From NCBI GenBank assembly GCA_013153375.1, contig JAADEN010000094.1, positions 1 to 5,372 of the forward strand: a stretch of DNA of 5,372 bases. The letters are read 5' to 3'. Below are positions 1-5,308 of the stretch, piece by piece (position 1 is the first letter of the stretch; every line of letters begins with the position of its first letter). This stretch comes from Chloroflexota bacterium. GTDB taxonomy: Bacteria > Chloroflexota > Anaerolineae > Anaerolineales > DRMV01. A program made the translations under genes and the position numbers. The notes beneath the pieces are model-generated. The model was given only the letters and a program-made list of their open reading frames with translations, was not told where the DNA came from and made no database searches.

Positions 1-18
1 CGCGGCTTGCGCGGCTTG
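1..18. repeat. Short tandem direct repeat (CGCGGCTTG x2)
   Basis: The nonamer CGCGGCTTG occurs twice back to back. Read in frame from base 1 it gives Arg-Gly-Leu-Arg-Gly-Leu and then TAA at 19-21, so it could be the last six codons of an upstream gene. The other two + frames also stay open across this stretch, so that reading is only a possibility. The repeat itself is certain; its meaning is unknown. Confidence 0.35.
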
Positions 19-63
19 TAAAACGGGCCTGTGGGGGAGAGGGAGAGGATGGCACAGCGCGCG

Positions 64-80
64 GCGGAGTTCCCCTCCGC
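64..80. repeat. Small GC-rich hairpin (GCGGAG / CTCCGC)
   Basis: GCGGAG (64-69) and CTCCGC (75-80) form a perfect 6-bp stem around a TTCCC loop. No T-tract follows on the + strand, so it is not a convincing intrinsic terminator. It may be a weak element at the 3' end of whatever lies upstream. Confidence 0.3.
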
Positions 81-105
81 TTCAGCCGCCTTGGCCGGGT
101 GCAAA

Positions 106-127
106 CGAGTTCGGTACGAAAAACTCG
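106..127. repeat. Imperfect inverted repeat upstream of the regulator promoter
   Basis: TTCG (110-113) pairs with CGAA (117-120) across a GTA loop, and CGAG (106-109) pairs with CTCG (124-127), leaving an AAA bulge (121-123). An alternative register pairs CGAGTT (106-111) with AACTCG (122-127). It ends eight bases before the -35 box, so it could be an upstream operator or the weak end of a preceding transcript. Neither can be decided from sequence alone. Confidence 0.35.
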
Positions 128-135
128 CTTGGCCC

Positions 136-164
136 TTGACAAGGATGCGTCCATAGTTTAGAAT
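136..164 (+). promoter_or_regulatory. Sigma-70 type promoter of the perR-ATPase operon
   Basis: A perfect -35 hexamer TTGACA (136-141) is followed, after exactly 17 bases, by TAGAAT (159-164), which matches the TATAAT consensus at five of six positions. Transcription should begin near base 171, leaving a 5' leader of roughly 18 bases before the regulator ATG. No other promoter is obvious in the 38-base gap after the regulator, so this one probably also drives the ATPase. Confidence 0.8.
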
Positions 165-173
165 CCATCTAAA
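157..173. promoter_or_regulatory. PerR/Fur-box-like operator overlapping the -10
   Basis: TTTAGAATCCATCTAAA has perfect 6-base arms (TTTAGA / TCTAAA) around ATCCA. Its inner 15 bases, TTAGAATCCATCTAA, match the 7-1-7 Bacillus PerR consensus TTATAATNATTATAA at 11 of 14 defined positions. The site covers the -10 hexamer and the predicted start point, where a bound repressor would block RNA polymerase. Since the next gene is itself a PerR-like protein, autorepression is the natural inference. The match is by eye, and no second site in the window confirms the motif. Confidence 0.6.
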
Positions 174-176
174 TTT

Positions 177-184
177 GGAGTGAG
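177..184 (+). promoter_or_regulatory. Ribosome binding site that decides the perR start
   Basis: GGAG (177-180) lies 8 bases before ATG at 189. The in-frame alternative GTG at 180 overlaps this very motif and would leave only about 9 leader bases, with no Shine-Dalgarno of its own. The ATG at 189 is therefore preferred. The same bases form one arm of the long-range inverted repeat with 665-675. Confidence 0.65.
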
Positions 185-188
185 TCTA

Positions 189-665
189 ATGAGTCGCCAA
201 GCCATCGTTTCCCAACCTACCAACGCGCTGGAGGAGCGCTTGTTGCAGGCCTTGCGCGAGGCCGGGCTGCGGTTGACCCCGCAGCGGCGGGCTATTTGCC
301 GCTATCTGGCCGGCACCAAGGAGCATCCCACGGCCCAGCAGATCTTCGCCGCGGTCAAGCCCGACTTCCCGTCGTTGAGCCTGGCCACGGTCTATAACAC
401 GCTGGACGCGCTGGTGCGGTTGGGCGCGGTGCACGCGTTGGGCGGCGCGGGCGATGGGGCCATCCACTACGACGCGGATACGAACCCTCATGTCAACCTG
501 GCCTGCTTGCAGTGCCACCGCGTGGTGGACCTGCCCTGCGAGACGGTGGCCGAACTGGACCGCCGCGTGGCCCGGGAATCGGGCTACCGCATCTTGGGCG
601 CCCGGCTGGTGTATTACGGCCTGTGCCCCGACTGCCAACGCGCGGAGCAGCGCGCCGCGGCTTGA
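189..665 (+). CDS. perR: Fur-family transcriptional regulator, PerR-like
   Basis: A 158-residue protein, slightly longer than Bacillus PerR (about 145), with a short extra N-terminus. Residues ~14-85 form the winged-helix DNA-binding domain (GLRLTPQRRAI at 26-36, LATVYNTLDAL at 65-75). The dimerisation and metal-binding domain follows. A gapless alignment from memory with Bacillus PerR places H46, D95, H101 and D114 on its regulatory ligands H37, D85, H91 and D104; the fifth ligand, H93, is Asn103 here. Two CxxC pairs (C106/C109, C146/C149) give the structural zinc site. Asp rather than Glu at the D104 position favours PerR, an Fe(II)-dependent peroxide-sensing repressor, over Fur. It acts in the cytoplasm on DNA. 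The gene sits directly before a P1B-4 ATPase and under a PerR-box-like operator, so it probably represses itself and the exporter. A zinc- or iron-sensing Fur/Zur role cannot be excluded. Confidence 0.9.
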   Translation: MSRQAIVSQPTNALEERLLQALREAGLRLTPQRRAICRYLAGTKEHPTAQQIFAAVKPDFPSLSLATVYNTLDALVRLGAVHALGGAGDGAIHYDADTNPHVNLACLQCHRVVDLPCETVAELDRRVARESGYRILGARLVYYGLCPDCQRAEQRAAA

Positions 666-687
666 GACTCACTCCTGCATCCTTGTC
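665..687. repeat. Right arm of split inverted repeat, just after perR
   Basis: AGACTCACTCC (665-675) and GCATCCTTGTC (677-687), separated by one T, are exact reverse complements of 177-187 and 138-148. The arm starts at the last base of the perR stop codon and ends before the ATPase ribosome binding site. In the operon mRNA, 665-675 could pair perfectly over 11 bases with the perR Shine-Dalgarno region. No T-tract or local hairpin here suggests a terminator. Confidence 0.75.
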
Positions 688-689
688 TT

Positions 690-699
690 GGAGCAGGAA
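690..699 (+). promoter_or_regulatory. Ribosome binding site of the P1B ATPase
   Basis: GGAG (690-693) and AGGAA (695-699) precede the ATG at 704 by 10 and 4 bases. The frame is open further upstream to 512, but that extension overlaps perR out of frame, is rich in Pro/Arg/Gly and shows no membrane or metal-binding motif. It is best taken as shadow sequence, with ATG 704 as the start. Confidence 0.65.
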
Positions 700-703
700 A
701 AAC

Positions 704-2653
704 ATGGCAGAACTGACGACCACGGCATTGCATTTCTTCCGCCGCCGTTTGCGCGCGGCCGTGAACGCCACCCAGGGCCTGGCCCTGGAGTGGATCCTCA
801 CCGGAATCACCCTGGTGGCCCTGGTCACCGGGTGGCTGTTGGAGCACAACGGAATCACCGGCTGGCCCGTGATCGTGGCCTACATTGTGGCCTATGTGGC
901 CGGCGGCAGTCTGGCTCTCATCAACGGTCTGCAACTCCTCTGGACCGAGCACCAACTGGATGTGGACCTGCTCATGGTGGCCGCGGCCCTGGGCGCGGCC
1001 TACATCGGGCATCCCGCCGAAGGTGCGGTGCTACTGTTCTTGTTCTCCCTCTCCAACGCGCTGCAAACCTACGCGCTGGATCGCAACCGCAAGGCCATCG
1101 AAGCCCTGCTGGACCTGCGTCCGCCTGTGGCCACGGTGCGCCGCGGCGATGCCTGGGTCACCGTGCCGGTGGAAGAAGTGCAGGTGGGCGACATCATTCT
1201 GGTGCGGCCCGGCGAACGCTTCCCCCTGGACGGCGTGGTGGTGCAGGGCGTCTCGGAGGTGGACCAGTCGCCCATCACCGGCGAGTCCGCACCGGTGCTC
1301 AAAGAGGAGGGCGCGCAGGTGTTCGCGGGCACGGTGAACGGCACCGGCGCGCTGGAGGTGCGGGTCACCCGCCGGGTGGAAGACACCACCTTGGCCAAGA
1401 TCGTGCGTCTGGTCGAGGAGGCCCAGGCCACCAAGGCCACCACCCAGCGCCGTCTGGAGGCTTTTGAGCAGAAGTACGCCACCTTCGTGCTGCTGGGCGC
1501 GGTGGTGCTCATCGTCGTGCTGCCCACCTTCTTTGGCTATTCCTTTGAAGAAGGCTTCTACAAGGCCATGCTGTGGCTGGTGGTCGCGTCGCCGTGCGCG
1601 TTGGTGATTTCGACCCCGGCCAGCATCCTGGCCGCGCTGGCCCACGCGGCCCGGCGGGGCGTGCTCATCAAAGGCGGCGTGTACCTCGAACTGCTGGCCG
1701 ACCTCAAGGTCGTGGCCCTCGACAAGACCGGCACCCTGACCGCGGGCAAGCCCCGGCTGACCCACTTCGAGCCGCTGGTCGAAGACGAAGATCCCCAGTG
1801 TTTGCTGCGCCAGATCGCCGCGCTGGAGGTGCATTCGGAGCATCCTGTGGCCAAGGCCATCGTCAAGGCCGCGGAAGAGCAGGGCCTGAGTTGGGAGGAA
1901 GCCGAGGGCGTGCGGGCCGTGCCCGGTCGGGGCGTGGAAGGCGAGGTGGAAGGCCGGCGTCTGTGGGTGGGCAATCTGCGCCTGTTCGCCGAGCGGGGCC
2001 TGACCCCGCCGCCGGCCCTGCAAGATCGCCTGGCCGAGTTGGAGGCCCAGGGCCATACCGCGGTGCTGGCCTACGCGCCCGACGAGGGGCGCTGGCTGGC
2101 CCTCATCGCGGTGGCCGACTCCCTGCGCCCCGGCGCGCGGGAGGCCGTGGCCGAACTCAAAGCCCTGGGCACGCGGGTGGTCATGCTCACCGGCGACAAC
2201 GAACGGGTCGCGGCCAGCATCGCCGCGCAGGTGGGCGTGGACGACTTCGTGGCCAACCTGCTGCCCCAGGACAAGGTCACCGCGGTGGAGCAACTGGTGC
2301 AGAAGTACGGCCCCACCGCGATGGTGGGCGACGGCGTGAACGACGCGCCCGCGCTGGCCAAGGCCACCGTGGGCGTCGCGATGGGCGGCGCGGGCACCGA
2401 TGTGGCCCTGGAGACCGCGGATGTGGTGCTCATGGGCGACGACTTGAAGATGCTGCCCTACACCATCCGGCTGGCCCGCAAGGCCCGCCGCATCATCACC
2501 CAGAACTTGATCTTCGCGCTGGGCATGATCGTGGTCCTGGTGGTGTCCGCGTTCGTGGCCGACCTGCCCCTCACCCTGGGCGTGCTGGGCCACGAAGGCA
2601 GCACCGTCATCGTGGTCCTCAACGGCCTGCGTCTGCTGCGGGGCGCTTCGTAA
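704..2653 (+). CDS. P1B-4 type metal-transporting ATPase, probable Fe(II) (or Co/Zn) exporter
   Basis: A 649-residue inner-membrane pump that uses ATP to expel a divalent metal cation. All P-type landmarks are intact: TGES 192-195 (actuator domain), DKTGT with phosphorylated Asp340, HP at 380-381 (nucleotide domain), TGDN 496-499 and GDGVND 542-547. About eight membrane segments are visible, near 29-47, 54-80, 86-102, 104-124, 258-278, 287-316, 598-619 and 623-645. Selectivity motifs are SPC (296-298) instead of CPC, and HEGST (630-634) in the last helix; this pair defines the P1B-4 class (CoaT, CtpD, PfeT/ZosA), not the Zn/Cd P1B-2 pumps. There is no N-terminal CxxC or heavy-metal-associated domain, as is common in that class. 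Length is close to Bacillus PfeT. The gene follows perR by 38 bases, and in Bacillus pfeT is PerR-controlled, so Fe(II) efflux under peroxide or iron stress is the best inference. Cobalt or zinc remain possible; automatic annotation might call it zinc/cadmium ATPase. Confidence 0.92.
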   Translation: MAELTTTALHFFRRRLRAAVNATQGLALEWILTGITLVALVTGWLLEHNGITGWPVIVAYIVAYVAGGSLALINGLQLLWTEHQLDVDLLMVAAALGAAYIGHPAEGAVLLFLFSLSNALQTYALDRNRKAIEALLDLRPPVATVRRGDAWVTVPVEEVQVGDIILVRPGERFPLDGVVVQGVSEVDQSPITGESAPVLKEEGAQVFAGTVNGTGALEVRVTRRVEDTTLAKIVRLVEEAQATKATTQRRLEAFEQKYATFVLLGAVVLIVVLPTFFGYSFEEGFYKAMLWLVVASPCALVISTPASILAALAHAARRGVLIKGGVYLELLADLKVVALDKTGTLTAGKPRLTHFEPLVEDEDPQCLLRQIAALEVHSEHPVAKAIVKAAEEQGLSWEEAEGVRAVPGRGVEGEVEGRRLWVGNLRLFAERGLTPPPALQDRLAELEAQGHTAVLAYAPDEGRWLALIAVADSLRPGAREAVAELKALGTRVVMLTGDNERVAASIAAQVGVDDFVANLLPQDKVTAVEQLVQKYGPTAMVGDGVNDAPALAKATVGVAMGGAGTDVALETADVVLMGDDLKMLPYTIRLARKARRIITQNLIFALGMIVVLVVSAFVADLPLTLGVLGHEGSTVIVVLNGLRLLRGAS

Positions 2654-2676
2654 ACCCTGGCCCCGGCCTCAAGTTG

Positions 2677-2713
2677 CGGCGGCGCCTCGTGCGCCGCCGT
2701 TCCCTTAAATTTT
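2677..2713 (+). terminator. Probable intrinsic terminator after the ATPase
   Basis: CGGCGGCGC (2677-2685) and GCGCCGCCG (2691-2699) form a perfect 9-bp all-GC stem around CTCGT, 23 bases after the ATPase stop. The following stretch, TTCCCTTAAATTTT (2700-2713), is only partly T-rich, so termination may be incomplete. The 3' half of the stem is shared with a competing hairpin at 2696-2724. Confidence 0.6.
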
Positions 2714-2724
2714 GGGGGAACGGC
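2696..2724. repeat. Alternative hairpin overlapping the terminator stem
   Basis: GCCGTTCCC (2696-2704) is the exact reverse complement of GGGAACGGC (2716-2724), a 9-bp stem with an 11-base AT-rich loop. It needs bases 2696-2699, which also close the upstream 9-bp terminator stem, so both cannot be fully formed at once in RNA. It lies just upstream of the fdhF promoter and could instead be a DNA-level site. Confidence 0.5.
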
Positions 2725-2742
2725 TCCGCGGCGGGCCGGGCA

Positions 2743-2751
2743 TGGTATACT
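2743..2751 (+). promoter_or_regulatory. Extended -10 promoter for fdhF
   Basis: TGGTATACT provides a TG dinucleotide one base before TATACT (2746-2751), the extended -10 arrangement. No recognisable -35 hexamer is present 17 bases upstream, which extended -10 promoters can tolerate. The start point would fall near 2758, giving a leader of about 40 bases. Short TGGT (2743-2746) and ACCA (2755-2758) arms bracket the -10, too short to call an operator. Confidence 0.55.
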
Positions 2752-2785
2752 CAAACCACCGCTGATTCGTCGAACTTGCGTCTCT

Positions 2786-2792
2786 GAGGAGG
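2786..2792 (+). promoter_or_regulatory. Strong ribosome binding site of fdhF
   Basis: GAGGAGG lies 6 bases before the ATG at 2799 and is nearly fully complementary to the 16S rRNA 3' end. It fixes the start, and the protein begins only 11 residues before the first iron-sulfur cysteine, as expected for an FdhF-type enzyme. Confidence 0.8.
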
Positions 2793-2798
2793 CCCGTC

Positions 2799-4958
2799 AT
2801 GCTCCGGCCCGACCGTGTGGTTCGTACCACCTGCCCCTATTGCGGCGTGGGCTGCACCCTCGATTTGCACATCCACGACGACACCATCTACGAGGTCCAG
2901 GCCCCCTGGGATGGCGTGGCCAACCGCGGCCTGCTGTGCGTCAAAGGCCGCTATGGGCTGGACTTCATCGATCACCCCCATCGCATCACCCGGCCCCTGG
3001 TGCGCAAGCAGCCTCAGCGGGCCGGCGCGCGCACCCCGGCCCAAAGTCTGGACGACTGGGTCGAGGTCTCGTGGGACGAAGCCCTGGACCTGGTGGCCGA
3101 GCGGCTGGTGCGCATCTACCGCGAGCACGGCCCGCGCGCGCTGGCGGCCTACGGCAGCGCCAAGGCCACCAACGAAGACAACTACTTGCTGCAAAAGATG
3201 TTCCGGGCCTTGTTCCAGACCCACAGCGTGGACCATTGCGCGCGGCTGTGCCACGCGTCCACCGTGGCCGCGTTGCAGGCCGCTATCGGCTCCGCGGCCA
3301 TGAGCAACACCGCGCTGGAGGTGCTCGAGACCGAAGTCGCGCTGGTCGCGGGCTCCAACACCACCGAGAACCATCCCGTCATCGGCGCGTTCATCAAGCG
3401 CGCGGTCGCGGAGCGGGGCGTGAAACTCATCGTGGTGGACCCGCGGCGCATCGAGTTGGCCGATTATGCTACCCTGTGGCTGCCCCTCAAGCCGGGCACC
3501 AATGTGCCCCTGTTCTCGGCCATCGCCCATGTCATCATCCGGGAAGGCTGGTACAACGCGGACTTCGTGCGCGAGCACACGGTGGGCTTCGAGGAATTCG
3601 CGCGGGCCATGGAGAAGTTCACACCCGAATTTGCCGAACAGGTCACCGGCGTGCCCGCGGCGGACATCATCGAGGCCGCGCGGCTGTACGCGCAGGCCGA
3701 CCGGGCCATGCTGTTCTGGGGCATGGGCATGACCCAGTTCGCGCACGGCACGGCCAGCGTGCTGTCCATCGTGCACCTGGCCCTGCTGACCGGCCATGTG
3801 GGCCGCGTGGGCACCGGGCTCAACCCTCTGCGCGGGCAGAACAATGTGCAGGGCGCGTCGGACATGGGCGTGCTCAGCAGCGTGTATCCCGGCTATATGA
3901 AGGTGAGCGACCCGGCCAGCGCCGCGCACTGGGAGCGGGTGTGGAACCTGCCCCCCGGCACCCTGCCCACCGAGCCCGGCCTCACGGTGACCGAAATCCT
4001 CAAAGCCGCGGGGCCCGAGGGCGTGCGCGGGCTGTATGTGATGGGCGAGAATCCCCTCATGTCGGAGCCCAACCTGGCCGAAGCCGAAGAACACCTCCGC
4101 CAGGTGGACTTCCTGGTGGTGCAAGATTTGTTCCTCAACGAGACGGGCGTGTACGCGGATGTGTTCCTGCCCGCGGCCTCCTTCGCGGAGAAGGACGGCA
4201 CGTTCACCAACACGGACCGCCGGGTGCAGCGGGTGCGCCAGGCCCTGAGCCCGCGCGGCCAGGCCCGGCCCGACTGGGCCATCCTGGCCGACCTGGCCCG
4301 CCGCATCGAGGCCAAGTTGGGCCTGGACTACACCGCGGGCTGGGACTACCGCCATCCCGCGGAGATTTGGGACGAGGTCGCGGCCGCGGTGCCCGCGTAT
4401 CGGGGCATTTCCTACGACCGCATCGAGAAGGTGGGCCTGCAGTGGCCCGTGCCCTCGCCCGACCATCCGGGTACGCCCTTCCTGTACGCCAATGGCTTCC
4501 CGTCGGGCAAGGGGCGCTTCTTCCCCCTGGACTTCCCCGAAGCGCCGGAGCCCGCGAGCCGGCAATATCCCTTCACCATGACCACGGGCCGCTTGCTGGA
4601 GCACTGGCACGGCGGCACCATGACCCGCCATTCGGACCTGGACGCGCTGTATCCCATGCCCATCGTCGAGGTGCATCCCGTGGATGCGGCCGCGCTGGGC
4701 ATCGCGGACGGGGATCCCGTGCGGGTGAGTTCCCGCCGGGGTTCGGTGGTGGTGCGGGCGCGGGTGACGGAGAAGGCCACGCCCGGCGTGGTGTTCCTGC
4801 CCTTCCACTTCGCGGAGGCCGCGGCCAACCTGTTGACCCTGGATGTGGTGGACCCGCAGGCGAAAATCCCGCATTACAAAGCCACGCCCGTGCGGCTGGA
4901 TCCCGCCCCCGAGGCCGCCCTGGTCAACCCCGTGTGGATGCCCCGGGGTCGGCGGTAA
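2799..4958 (+). CDS. fdhF: Formate dehydrogenase catalytic (alpha) subunit, FdhF type, Cys form
   Basis: A 719-residue molybdenum/tungsten bis-MGD oxidoreductase, about the length of E. coli FdhF (715). It should interconvert formate and CO2. The N-terminal 4Fe-4S domain has C12-x2-C15-x3-C19 and C47, followed by Lys49, which corresponds to the cluster-to-cofactor electron relay lysine. The active site HCARLCHAS (146-154) carries Cys151-His152 where E. coli FdhF has Sec140-His141; the codon is TGC, so no selenocysteine machinery is needed. RGQNNVQGASDMG (345-357) is an FDH signature and contains Arg345, the counterpart of catalytic Arg333. The C-terminal molydopterin-dinucleotide-binding domain spans ~590-700 (TTGRLLEHWHGGTMTR at 595-610). 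There is no N-terminal 2Fe-2S/ferredoxin extension, signal peptide or Tat motif, so it is probably cytoplasmic and needs a separate electron partner. None, and no fdhD, is present in the window. The hairpin/promoter region before it and the terminator after it suggest a single-gene unit. Confidence 0.93.
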   Translation: MLRPDRVVRTTCPYCGVGCTLDLHIHDDTIYEVQAPWDGVANRGLLCVKGRYGLDFIDHPHRITRPLVRKQPQRAGARTPAQSLDDWVEVSWDEALDLVAERLVRIYREHGPRALAAYGSAKATNEDNYLLQKMFRALFQTHSVDHCARLCHASTVAALQAAIGSAAMSNTALEVLETEVALVAGSNTTENHPVIGAFIKRAVAERGVKLIVVDPRRIELADYATLWLPLKPGTNVPLFSAIAHVIIREGWYNADFVREHTVGFEEFARAMEKFTPEFAEQVTGVPAADIIEAARLYAQADRAMLFWGMGMTQFAHGTASVLSIVHLALLTGHVGRVGTGLNPLRGQNNVQGASDMGVLSSVYPGYMKVSDPASAAHWERVWNLPPGTLPTEPGLTVTEILKAAGPEGVRGLYVMGENPLMSEPNLAEAEEHLRQVDFLVVQDLFLNETGVYADVFLPAASFAEKDGTFTNTDRRVQRVRQALSPRGQARPDWAILADLARRIEAKLGLDYTAGWDYRHPAEIWDEVAAAVPAYRGISYDRIEKVGLQWPVPSPDHPGTPFLYANGFPSGKGRFFPLDFPEAPEPASRQYPFTMTTGRLLEHWHGGTMTRHSDLDALYPMPIVEVHPVDAAALGIADGDPVRVSSRRGSVVVRARVTEKATPGVVFLPFHFAEAAANLLTLDVVDPQAKIPHYKATPVRLDPAPEAALVNPVWMPRGRR

Positions 4959-4965
4959 GACACCG

Positions 4966-5000
4966 AAACACGAGGCGCTCAGCCTCGTGTTTGTTTTTGT
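4966..5000 (+). terminator. Intrinsic terminator of fdhF
   Basis: AAACACGAGGC (4966-4976) and GCCTCGTGTTT (4982-4992) form a perfect 11-bp stem with a GCTCA loop, running into TTTGTTTTTGT (4990-5000). It begins seven bases after the fdhF stop. Stem, small loop and T-tract are all present, making this the clearest terminator in the window. Confidence 0.9.
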
Positions 5001-5117
5001 ATAGGCCGGCTGGCGCAGAGCGCGCGAGAAAGAACTTCACGAGGTCTCACGACCTCGTGAAGCAGCAGGCGCCCCGGATGAGACGCAAGCACGCGAGGCG
5101 CTCAGCTTCGTGTTTTT
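4968..5117. repeat. Two dispersed copies of a terminator-like repeat
   Basis: GAGGCGCTCAGC occurs at 4972-4983 and 5095-5106, exactly 123 bases apart, each time followed by a one-base variant of TTCGTGTTT and then a T-tract. Similarity also extends weakly to both sides (CAC-type bases before; TATA and GGCGC after). Copy one is the fdhF terminator; copy two is the less perfect hairpin. Duplication, or two members of a genome-wide hairpin repeat family, are both possible. Confidence 0.65.
5035..5062 (-). terminator. Perfect 12-bp hairpin; possible reverse-strand terminator
   Basis: CTTCACGAGGTC (5035-5046) and GACCTCGTGAAG (5051-5062) pair perfectly around a TCAC loop. On the + strand no T-tract follows. 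On the - strand the stem runs into TTCTTTCTC, so it fits better as a terminator for a transcript arriving from the right. It could equally be a palindromic repeat element; it shares the CACGAGG core with its neighbours. Confidence 0.5.
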
Positions 5118-5118
5118 A
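5090..5118 (+). terminator. Second, imperfect terminator-like hairpin
   Basis: CACG (5090-5093) pairs with CGTG (5109-5112), and AGGC (5096-5099) pairs with GCTT (5105-5108) with one G-U pair, leaving a 2-base CG bulge. TTTTT (5113-5117) follows. It resembles a decayed or variant copy of the fdhF terminator 123 bases upstream and may act as a backup terminator. Confidence 0.5.
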
Positions 5119-5125
5119 TATGGTC

Positions 5126-5142
5126 GCGGGGCGCAACCCCGC
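5126..5142. repeat. Small GC-rich hairpin
   Basis: GCGGGG (5126-5131) and CCCCGC (5137-5142) form a 6-bp stem with a CGCAA loop, just after the second terminator-like hairpin. No T-tract follows. Its role is unknown. Confidence 0.4.
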
Positions 5143-5277
5143 CTTGCTTGCCGAAGGTCAAACCGACGCGCGATGCACATATTCCGCAGTCTATCGTTCG
5201 CGAAAAAGGCTATATGCGGCAGAAATGGAGGTAAGCGTCTCTTACGCCGCGTTTGTGTTGCATACCTCGAAATCGGG
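5143..5277. other. Lower-GC intergenic stretch without a recognisable gene
   Basis: GC falls to about 46% over 5181-5300, clearly below the coding parts. Open frames here are short, begin in hairpin sequence and show no motif or good ribosome binding site. Small symmetries exist: CCGCA/TGCGG (5184-5188/5215-5219) bracketing palindrome TTCGCGAA (5197-5204), and GTAAG/CTTAC (5231-5235/5241-5245). These could be regulatory structure ahead of the next promoter, but none is compelling. Confidence 0.4.
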
Positions 5278-5283
5278 TATAAT
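5253..5283 (+). promoter_or_regulatory. Promoter for the next gene (TATAAT)
   Basis: A perfect -10 hexamer TATAAT lies at 5278-5283. Upstream candidates for the -35 are weak: TTGTGT (5253-5258) with a 19-base spacer or GTGTTG (5255-5260) with 17. Transcription would start near 5290, some 75 bases before the likely start codon at 5364. Confidence 0.6.
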
Positions 5284-5308
5284 AAACTATAGAAGTGGAG
5301 ATGTAAAG

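Larger units (their letters stand above)
138..187. repeat. Left arm of split inverted repeat flanking perR
   Basis: GACAAGGATGC (138-148) and GGAGTGAGTCT (177-187) are exact reverse complements of 677-687 and 665-675 respectively, in collinear inverted order. The outer match extends to 134-148 against 677-691 at 13 of 15 bases. In this left arm the two blocks are separated by 28 bases carrying the -10 and the PerR-like box. In the right arm a single base separates them. Confidence 0.75.

Noticed and set aside
49..156. 35-codon frame starting at ATG 49 behind a purine-rich GGGAG stretch
   Set aside because: It runs through two hairpins and into the perR -35 box, shows no recognisable motif, and its length is easily reached by chance at this GC. 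Kept only as a remote possibility.
512..703. N-terminal extension of the ATPase frame upstream of ATG 704
   Set aside because: It overlaps perR in another frame, has a Pro/Gly/Arg-rich shadow composition, and no metal-binding motif. ATG 704 has a ribosome binding site and starts a normal-length P1B-4 protein.
3249..3254. Possible selenocysteine site in fdhF
   Set aside because: The active-site codon is TGC (Cys151), followed by CAC (His152), not TGA, so no recoding is needed.
2751..4874. Long reverse-strand frame opposite fdhF (and a similar one, 1031-2593, opposite the ATPase)
   Set aside because: Both are His/Gly/Arg-rich antisense shadows of confidently identified genes, with no motifs or ribosome binding sites.
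4966..5142. Hairpin cluster considered as a CRISPR array
   Set aside because: Only two related copies exist, with differing lengths, T-tracts and no regular spacers. Terminators or palindromic repeats explain it better.
5110..5292. 60-residue frame starting at GTG 5110 in the downstream tail
   Set aside because: It starts inside the second terminator-like hairpin, crosses another hairpin and the TATAAT promoter, and lacks a ribosome binding site or any recognisable family.
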